From the NCBI GenBank assembly GCA_034509735.1, contig JACGWO010000006.1:8819001-8883000 (forward strand): a stretch of 64,000 bases of DNA, written 5' to 3'. The DNA is from Sesamum alatum. Taxonomy: Eukaryota > Streptophyta > Magnoliopsida > Lamiales > Pedaliaceae. How positions within the stretch are numbered: the stretch's first letter is position 1; every line of letters starts with the position of its first letter. Shown here one piece after another: positions 56,771 to 64,000 of this stretch. The notes beneath the pieces were generated by a model. The model was given only the letters and a program-made list of their open reading frames with translations, had not been told where the DNA came from and made no database searches. Made by a program: the position numbers and the translations under genes.

Positions 56771-56789
56771 TAGATCAAGAAAAAAACAA

Positions 56790-57501
56790 CTTAACATAAT
56801 AGGCAATAGAGAAACAAAGTTTGATAACGTAAAAAAAAGGAACTCCTGCGAAGTCCCCATACGACGAAGACCTTCCACAAAGTTCTAATGTGTTCCAAAC
56901 AAGGGAACTTCTACAAAGCTTCCAAGGAGCTTAACAGGACGCATCGCAACGCGGCGCAGCTTGACGCAACGTGGTAGATGACGTGTCGCGGCAGAAGGTG
57001 CTTCAAACATGGTGCGACACAGATTCAACACAGTCACAACAGCCATCGAGTGGGCTAGGACCCCCTCGCCTCCATGGCGACCTACGGAGTTGCAGAGGAT
57101 GAGTGAGCAAGCAACCTTGTCCTCCTTCCTTGACGAAAGGTGAGAACGGACTCGCGAAGCATGCGTGTGATTACAGTAAGCCCTAGCAGAACGTCTTGTT
57201 CTGAAGATTGTTGGAAAAAACGGGAATTTTTACAAACTATTGAGAGGAAAGGATAGAAGAAAGAGTCCTTAACAACTCTCCCAAGGATGAACAAAATATC
57301 AAAAAGCCACAAGAGAGGAAGTGGCGCCAAGATCCCGCAAACATCGGAAGAAACTCTTCAAAATACGCGAAAGTGTTAGGAGCGGAGTGGCTAACGCGCG
57401 ACCTCGAGGTTTGAAGCGGGGGACTTGCACTATCAAAGGAAATTGAGGAGTTTTTCAACTTTTTCCTAACTCTAATTTCTAGACAAATCTAGCGAATCAG
57501 A
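56790..57501. other. unassigned part between element B and element C
   Basis: By analogy with C, an antisense ORF would be expected here. Minus-strand frames at 57082-57330 and 57237-57458 exist, but I cannot align them to the C antisense ORF. 56930-57010 has several GCGGC/GACGCAAC repeats. A minus-strand leader-like sequence cannot be excluded. Confidence 0.4.
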
Positions 57502-58009
57502 TGAATGTTCCTGGTACCCAAAACTGAAATCACTTTATGATCGAAACCGACCACTTCAGCAAGCAAGATAAGAAGAAGGGGGGGTAACAAGACACCCTCG
57601 ACTGAAATCCGACCGAGGCGTGCCTCGACCACTTCCAGGCCGAGTGAGATTCAGAAGAAACGTAGCCTAAGCACGTGTGCACCAAATGAATTCAAGAAGC
57701 GTAATAAAAGCAAGGAAATGTAGAAAGTTTCTATTTTTATTCATCAAAAAGGTATCTCAAAACAATGAATTCACCCCCTATTTATAGTAAATTTTAGGGG
57801 TGAAATTACAACATTGCCCTTTGATCCTACGGCCTAAAATTAATCAGTTGAGGGCATTTTCGTTATTTCACTAGCCCACTCTCTTTTCAACTTTCTTCTC
57901 TTCAACTCCCCTCAACTTCCTTTTAACCTCCCTTAACTTCCCTCAAGGACCTTTATGCAAATAATCATAAGCTTGAGGGTCTTCTTGCAAATTTGGTTCT
58001 TTCTCCACA
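57502..58009 (-). repeat. element C 3' LTR (end approximate)
   Basis: On the minus strand it starts TGTGGAGAAAGAACC after a G-rich tract (AGTCGGGGGGCTACAGA) that could be the polypurine tract. It has TACTATAAATAGGGGGTGAA at 57790-57771. It matches the LTR of B up to the 'gtgcttaggcta' block (about 57665), then diverges. I place the end at the ...GGAACATTCA at 57502. Confidence 0.65.
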
Positions 58010-58425
58010 TCTGTAGCCCCCCGACTTTCAAATATTTCCTTGGAATTTTGAAAGTTCCAGTTAGCAAGTTGATTTTGACTTGAATTCTTCTTTGAATAGA
58101 CTTCCTTTTTGCTAACCCCATTCAATCTGGAAGTCTTCTTTTTCTTAAACTCTTTTTCAAACGAATTTTATCCTTGCTGGGATCTTTTTCCTTTATTACT
58201 CCTTCTCTAATTTGGACCCCTTCTTCTGTATATAAATTAGTGGAAATCATTATCAATTCTGGTGTGGTGCTGGTCGAGGCAGCCCGCCTCGGCCAGAATC
58301 TGGTCAAGACGGAGCGCCTCGGCCAAGCTCAGGCCGAGGTGCCGATCCTCGGCCGAGGGGCTCCTCCTCCACCTTCTTCGGCTCCTGTCATTACTCTGGA
58401 TTCTTCTCCTCCTTCAGCTTCACGT

Positions 58426-60326
58426 ATGGGTCCGGATATCGTGGACTTTGATCACGAAGTGATTGAAGTGATTCGAAACCTTCCTACTTGTCCGTCGCCT
58501 TCCCCAAATCCTTCCTTTGAGTCAAGCTCCCGAGAAACTGCCCCACTCTTATCTCCTTTACCAATTGACCTCGTTGATTCTGGTTTGGATGGTACTGAGT
58601 CCTCTTTCAGCCCCCCCTCCAAGTCTCGCTGTCGTATCATGGACGTCGATAATTGTCATAGTCGTGTGAGTTTTGAAGAGTTCCGTTCTCTTGAAGCTAG
58701 TGTCAATGCTTCTTCCGAATTCACCCTTCTATTGCCTAGCATTGATGATAGGATCAAGTCCCCTCCTCCTGGGTTCTTTATTGTGTACTTATCGTTCTTT
58801 TTCTCTGGTTTCACATTTCCCCCTCATCCTCTGCTACTTCAAATTATCACCTGCACTACCCTGAGTATCAGCCAATTTATGCCTAACTCCCTTGTAAGTT
58901 TTAGGGGGTTCCTTCAGCGTTTTGAAGAGCTTAGCTTGACCCCTTCTCTTAAGGCCTTCTATACCTTGTTCACTGTTAGGAAGGTGCCCAATGACTCTTA
59001 TTTTTATTTCTATCCTCGGGGGAGTTGCAAGATTCTTGAGGGTGGTGTTTCTTCTAAGGGTCCTTGGAAAGAGAAGTTCCTATTCGTAAAGGACTTGCCT
59101 TGGGGACTAGCTGGCCCTTGGGGGGAATCATCCTTTGTGCCCGACCCCGTTCCTAATCTTCGACTCTCCTTCATCGGGTTGGGCTGTTCGACCAACTCTT
59201 TGACGTCAAAACTTTAGGGCTTGCTGGTATTTAATTGTGACTTTTCTGATGTTTACTTGCTTTGTAAAAAATTTTCGAAGCTATCGCTATCTCATTTTTT
59301 TTGTTGATTTGTTTGCAGGAGGAAAGAAGATCTCTCTCCACGATGTCCATCGTTTCCGTGACAAAGAGAATGTCTCAAGGTCCCCCCATCCTCCTCCGCC
59401 CCCGCCAAGGAGGGGAGAGAGCAGTTGCTGGCGCTCATCTCCTGCCTGGGCCCGGGATCTTCCCGGGCACTCAACTCACCACGAAGGGCGTTCCTCCCCC
59501 CCCCCCCCTGAAGGCAGTGCCTCCAAACGCCCCCGGGAAGGCGAAGCAGATCCTCCTCGCCACGGGGCAGGAAAATGTCTCTTCTCTTATGGGACAAACA
59601 GGCAGGGGGATATCTCTTATTTTTGGGATGCCGCTGATGTGGACCTTGCCCATAAAAGATCAAGGGATCTAGTGAGCCCTTATGATGTGACGCTACTTGG
59701 CGCCCTCCCCACAGTCACCCTTACTCGTCTTATGCAAGGCGAAGCTGCCAGGGTATGTTGTTTATAATTTTTGTTGAGGCTTAATTTTTTGTCCTCACGT
59801 GTCTAATTGGGGTATATCCTTTTAGGTTATCAACTTAGCCAAAGCTACTGAGCTGCGGTTGAGTAACCACGAGAAGGAGATCGAGCGGCTGAAGGATGCC
59901 TTTGAAGATGCCCGAAGAAACTTGGAGCGCTGTCAAGGGGAGCTCAAGACTGCCCCTGCTGAACAACTCAAGTGGAAGGAAAGCTTTAACCGGGAGTTTG
60001 CCTCGGGGAAGACTATCCTGAAATCTGATGCTGGCAAGGCATACTTGGAGTGTGTGTGGGATGACTTCAAGAAGAAGTATGTGGACTCAGAGGAATTCCA
60101 CCAGGTTGTCCTCAGCAAGGCAAGCGAGGTGTATGATCAAGTAATCAGGCAGTGTTGCTCCACGTTGAGGAACAGTGGTCGCTTTGGTGATGAAGATTTC
60201 ATTTTTCTCGATCCCAAGGTTCCTGATGAGGAAAGGGATGAGGATGGAGAAGGCGAGATTGCCGATGATGTGGTTGATGAGACTCCTGTTGATGGAATCC
60301 CGTCGTCTGCCATAGAGAAGAATTAA
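58426..60326 (+). CDS. antisense ORF of element C (gypsy-type 'transposon' ORF), three exons
   Basis: From ATG at 58426 (M-G-P-D-I-V-D-F-D), exon 1 runs to about 59228 before GTATTT. It carries a P/S-rich leader and a domain (P-P-P-G-F-F-I-V-Y..F-F, P-P-H-P-L-L-L, M-P-N-S-L...F-Y-T-L-F-T-V-R-K-V) like the putative gypsy-type transposon proteins of plants (Transposase_28). Exon 2 (from about 59320 after TTTGTTTGCAG to 59753 before GTATGTT) is P/R-rich. Exon 3 (59826-60326, after TTTTAG) is a coiled-coil-type helix (H-E-K-E-I-E-R-L-K-D-A-F-E-D-A) with an acidic tail. A frame change near 59180 is needed to keep exon 1 open to the donor, so this copy may be broken. Such ORFs are transcribed opposite to the element; their role is unknown. 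Confidence 0.65.
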
Positions 60327-60510
60327 TTAGTCTTTAGGATTTGTTTATTTGAATTTCTTTCCCGTAGATTCAAGATATGTTTAGGGATTAGTTAACGTTA
60401 TTAATACTTATTTTTTATTAATCTTAGTTTTCAGCATTGTTCTCTTTCTTCCAAACATTGAACCTTCAATAAAAATTCTATGCTTATATTATATCGTACT
60501 TCAGAATCTC

Positions 60511-60765
60511 TGAGAGGCAGTCCCTCTCTTTTAGATAATGTTTTAGTTCAAGGGGCAATCCCCCTATGAGAGGCAGTCCCTCCCTTTATAATCTCGGGGC
60601 AATCCCCCTGTGAGAGGCAATCCCTCTCTTTATAATCTCGGGGCAATCCCCCTGTGAGAGGCAATTCCTCCCTTTATAATTTCGGGGCAATCCCCCTATG
60701 AGAGGCAATCCCTCCCTTTATAATCTCGGGGCAATCCCCCTATGAGAGGCAATCCCTCCCTTTTG
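60511..60765 (-). repeat. hairpin array, element C
   Basis: Five to six double units, minus strand: AGAGGGATTGCCTCT- and AGGGGGATTGCCCC-type hairpins separated by 'gagattataa' spacers. Shorter and more regular than the B array, and bounded by the same TTTTTTGCAAAAG sequence next to pol. Confidence 0.82.
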
Positions 60766-60978
60766 CAAAAAATAAAACACAGAGGCGACAAGAACTCGTT
60801 AAAAGAAAATTTCATTACTATAATCGGAGGTACAAGAAAGTCTTAAATTATAAAACTTCATACAACTTAAAATGAGAAAAATTTATACAAAATACTTTTT
60901 CAGGTTGACCACATTCCATGTACGCAGTACTTCCTTTCCATCCAATTTTTGCAGGCGGTATGTTCCTTTCCCCACAAT

Positions 60979-61881
60979 CTAAGTCACTTGATATGGCCCG
61001 ATCCATTTGGCGTCCAGCTTCCCAATTTTCCCTGTGGCGTCAGCCCTCCTCAACACGAGGTCGCCCACTTGGAAGTCTCGATGTCTAACTTTATCGTTGT
61101 AGGCTCTTGCCATCAACGTTCTGTATGCTTTAGTTCTGACATTTGCGCTGCTCCTTAGCTCTTCCAGAAAATCCAGGTCGACTCTCCTTTCATTTTCGTT
61201 GCTAGACGGCTCGTAGCACTTCACTCGGAGTGTCTCTTCTCCAATCTCCACTGGGATGACGGCTTCCAACCCATAGACTAGACTGAACGGAGTTTCCCCC
61301 GTGCTCTGACGTGGGGTGGTTCGGTATGCCCATAGAACTCCTAGAAGCTCCTCTACCCAATTGCCTTTAACATCTTCTAGTTTTGTCTTCAAATTCTGGA
61401 GGATTATTCGGTTGGTCACTTCTGCCTGGCCATTAGATTGTGGTGTTGCTACTGATGTGCAATATTGTTTTACCTTCAGCTCCTGGCACCATTGGCAAAA
61501 TTTAGATACCTGGAACTGTGTGCCATTGTCCATCACGAAGGCTCTGGGGATGCCGAAGCGACATATAATATTCTTCCAGACAAACTTTATGACTTCCTTT
61601 TCTGTTATCCTACTTAATGCCTCTGCTTCCACCCACTTTGAAAAATAATCTACTGCCACTAGCAAGTACTCTCGCTGGCCTGTTGCTCAGGGAAGTTTCC
61701 CTACTATATCCATCCCCCACTGGTCGAAAGGGCAAGGACTCTGCAGGGGCTGCATATCCGCTGCTGGGACGTGGGTGATATTAGCTTGTTCTTGACACTT
61801 TCGGCATTTCCTCACTAAGTCCCTGGCGTCTGCCTGCATGGTTGGCCAAAAATACCCTTGCCTCAAGGCCTTCTGCGCCAA
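60979..61881 (-). pseudogene. integrase of element C
   Basis: 61881-61690 carries the zinc-binding part (C-R-K-C, preceded by H residues around 61900) and W-G-M-D-I-V-G-K-L-P with the first catalytic Asp. A stop (TGA) stands at about 61687. 61665-60979 continues with V-D-Y-F-S-K-W-V-E-A, F-V-M-D-N-G-T-Q-F (second Asp), S-N-G-Q-A-E-V-T-N-R (Glu), then the C-terminal domain with F-Q-V-G-D-L-V-L-R and K-L-D-A-K-W-I-G-P-Y. All three DDE residues are present, but the stop separates the zinc finger from the core. It would join the cDNA to the host chromosome. Confidence 0.85.
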
Positions 61882-61943
61882 GGCTCTTCCGCCATAATGG
61901 TTGCCACAACTTCCTTGTGAATCTCTCTCAGAATGTACTCTGC

Positions 61944-62647
61944 CTAATCCTTATTTACGCACTTGAGGTATGGCTGCGAGAATCCTCTTTTATACAACTC
62001 CCCGCCAATTAATGTAAACCTAGCTGCTCTTGTGCGAAGTGTCCTAGCTTGCTTGGGATCCTGGGGCAGTTCCCCAAATTTTATATATGCTTCTAGCTCC
62101 TCCATCCACTTAGATGGGGCTCCTTTTGTCATCAGGACTTCATTCTCTTCTTTGTTCACATTCGGGTACTCTTGGTTCAACAATGTTATCTTCCTGCTCT
62201 TCAGGGGAGCCAATGAACTGGCCAGTTTAGCCAACTGATCTGCTTCTTCATTCTCAGTCCTCAGAATTTGCTCCAAGGTGAATGTGTCAGACTTCTTCCT
62301 CACTTCTTAGATTTTGTCAAGTATTTGGCCATCTGCTCTCCCTTGGCCTCAAACTCCCCATTTACTTGCTTGACCACCAGTTGGGAATCACTGTATACTT
62401 TCACGTGCTTCGCCTTTGCAGCAAAGGCCAATTTGCCCCCTGCGATGAGGGCTTCATACTCTGCTTCATTATTTGAAGCGGCGAAACCAAGCCGGATGGC
62501 ATAACGCATCATGTCCTGATACGGGCTCTCAAGTAGTATTCCTGCTCCGCCACCTTGGGATGTGGAAGAGCCGTCAACAAACATCCTCCAACACCTCTTC
62601 TCTTGCATGCCTTTTTCCTCTGTTAATTTGGAGATAAAGTCTGCCAA
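61944..62647 (-). pseudogene. second (archaeal-like) RNase H and linker of element C
   Basis: 62590-62300 encodes F-V-D-G-S-S-T-S-Q-G-G-G-A-G-I, N-N-E-A-E-Y-E-A-L-I-A-G and Y-S-D-S-Q-L-V-V. After a frame shift at about 62300 it continues with R-T-E-N-E-E-A-D-Q-L-A-K-L-A. These four acidic positions are those of an RNase H of the archaeal-like type that Tat-lineage elements carry after their ordinary RNase H. The linker runs on to V-N-K-D before a stop at 61944. It degrades template RNA during reverse transcription. Confidence 0.82.
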
Positions 62648-62686
62648 TGCCTGTGCCTTGATCGCAGGTCTAGGTTGATATGCGAT

Positions 62687-64000
62687 TCAATGCTCACTCA
62701 ACTCCACCGACCATTTCACTATTCTCCCAGATGTATTGGGATCTGCCAGTACCCTCTTCAAGGGTTGATTTGTCAGTACCACTACCGGGTGTGATTGGAA
62801 ATAGGGACGTAGCTTCCTCGCCGCGGTTATCAAGGCCAAGGCCACCTTCTCAATCTGGGCGTACCTCTCTTCTGGCCCTTGCAGAGCCTTGCCGGCGTAG
62901 TATATGGGTCGATGTTCGCGCCCTTCTTCTCTTACAAGAACCGAACTTACTGCACCTTCCGAGACAGATAGGTATACAAACAAAGTCTCTCCGGGCTCGG
63001 GCTTTGTCAGCAGGGGCGGTGAAGTAAAATACTTCTTTAACTCCTCGAAGGCAGCTTGACACTGTTCTGTCCACGTGAAACCATCCATCTTTCTTAACAC
63101 CTTGAAGAATAGGAGTCCCCGTTCTGAGGATTTCGAAATGAAACGATTAAGCGCCGCCATCCGTCCCGTTAGTGTTTGAACTTCTTTTATCGTCCGGGGA
63201 GGTTGCATCTTTATAATGGCCTCAATTTTTTCTGGATTTGCCTCTATCCCCCTTTGAGAAACCATGAATCCTAAGAACTTTCCTCCCTGAACCCCGAAAG
63301 TGCATTTTGTGGGGTTCAGCTTCATCCCATATTTCTCCAATGTGCGAAAGCATTCCTCGAGATCTGTCACGTGATCTTCCCTCCTACGGCTTTTGACCAG
63401 CATGTCGTCTATATACACTTCCATGTTTCGTCATATTTGCTCCCTGAACATGCCATTTACTAACCTCTGATATGTGGCTCCCGCATTTTTCAGCCCGAAG
63501 GGCATCACCCTATAGCAGTATGTGCCTTGCTCCGTCACAAAACTTGTCTTTTCTTGGTACTCGCGCGCTAGTCGAATATGATTGTAACGTTGAAACGCAT
63601 CCAGGAAACTCATCAACTCGCATCCTGAAGTTGAATCAATAAGCGCGTCAATCCGGGGCAGGGGGTATGAGTTCTTGGGGTAGGCTCGATTCAAATGAGT
63701 GAAGTCTATGCACATCCTCCACTTTCCATTGCTCTTTGGGACAAGGACCACATTGGCCAACCATTCTGGGTAGTACACTGGTCGAATATAATCTACTTGA
63801 AGCAATTTCTTAACCTCCTCGCCTATAATCTTGTTCCTCTCTACCCTAAATGCCCTTCTTTTCTGCTTCACGGGTTTTGCCTTCGGATCCACGTTAAGTT
63901 TGTGGACCATAACTTCGGGGTCTATCCCTTTTATATCTGACAGCTCCCATGCAAAAGCGTCAACTGATCTTTGTAAGAAATCAACAATGACACGCTCCAT
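62687..64000 (-). pseudogene. reverse transcriptase and first RNase H of element C
   Basis: The frame from 64000 to 63431 carries Y-P-E-W-L-A-N-V-V-L-V-P-K, W-R-M-C-I-D-F-T-H-L-N and F-L-D-A-F-Q-R-Y-N, then Y-R-V-M-P-F-G-L-K-N-A-G. A TGA at 63431-63433 stands where the family has Gly, just before the catalytic Y-I-D-D-M-L at about 63412. The frame continues to 62687 with the connection, a canonical RNase H (F-V-Y-L-S-V-S, Y-A-Q-I-E-K-V-A-L-A-L) and ends at a second in-frame TGA. The 5' part is cut by the window. Confidence 0.88.

Larger units (their letters stand above)
53927..57501 (+). mobile_element. Ty3/gypsy (Tat type) element B, heavily deleted, no 3' LTR seen
   Basis: The order is: 5' LTR 53927-54295, primer site, a repetitive gag N-terminal region, a jump into the RNase H/integrase junction, the integrase C-terminal part, and a hairpin array at 56113-56770. 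All coding parts have stops. The primer site equals that of element A, and the pol remnant closely matches element C. The + strand copy ends at or before 57501, where the inverted LTR of element C begins. Confidence 0.8.
57502..64000 (-). mobile_element. Ty3/gypsy (Tat type) element C, 3' two-thirds, continues past the window
   Basis: Read on the minus strand: reverse transcriptase, RNase H, a second RNase H, integrase (64000 to 60979), a hairpin array (60765-60511), an antisense spliced ORF (60326 to 58426) and the 3' LTR (58009 to about 57502). The dual RNase H and extra ORF between integrase and LTR are known marks of the plant Tat lineage. The 5' LTR and gag lie outside. Confidence 0.88.

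Overview
This window is plant nuclear DNA, AT-rich and packed with transposable elements. The only recognisable host gene is a two-exon class II (caffeate/flavonoid type) O-methyltransferase at 5564-7755. Its sequence resembles the flavonoid O-methyltransferases of Lamiales, so an asterid eudicot is my best guess at the source. That guess is an inference from one gene; I see no rRNA, tRNA gene, organelle DNA or bacterial signal.

Layout. 1-1439 is the end of a CACTA transposon (E1). 2227-4304 may be a Helitron. 5564-7755 is the O-methyltransferase, whose intron holds a Mutator-type MITE and a purine-rich block, and whose 3' splice site appears mutated. 9578-11796 is a solo LTR with perfect 5-bp target duplications. 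13281-24812 is one CACTA element (E2) with a 3-bp target duplication. It carries a decayed TNP2 transposase gene and a decayed second gene, and was split by a 2.3-kb solo LTR (17462-22015) that was itself split by another solo LTR (17737-19987).

26241-40690 and 43791-47040 are two copies of an ancestral duplicated segment of about 3 kb. Copy 1 was later inflated by a SINE, a 5.5-kb two-gene MULE (28760-34268) and a MITE that then received a 5.5-kb L1-type LINE (34946-40476). Copy 2 received a small Mutator-type MITE. The junction before copy 2 cuts a third CACTA fragment (E4, 42004-43790).

48375-53019 is a pol-less Ty3/gypsy element (A) with both LTRs. 53283-53926 is the 5' end of a Ty1/copia element. 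From 53927 on there are two related Ty3/gypsy elements of Tat type lying tail to tail: B (+ strand, mostly deleted) and C (- strand, running out of the window at 64000). C shows the Tat-type dual RNase H and an antisense spliced ORF between integrase and the 3' LTR. B and C share an array of short GC-rich hairpins after pol.

How the parts relate. No element looks autonomous as written: every transposase or polyprotein read here has stops, frameshifts or deletions. The target duplications and nesting give a relative order of insertion in several places. The observations I rate highest are the paired substitutions in the hairpin array, the broken splice acceptor of the O-methyltransferase, the twice-hit segmental duplication, the promoter duplication in one LTR, and the antisense GRF zinc-finger gene inside the MULE. 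I found no clearly new biological system.
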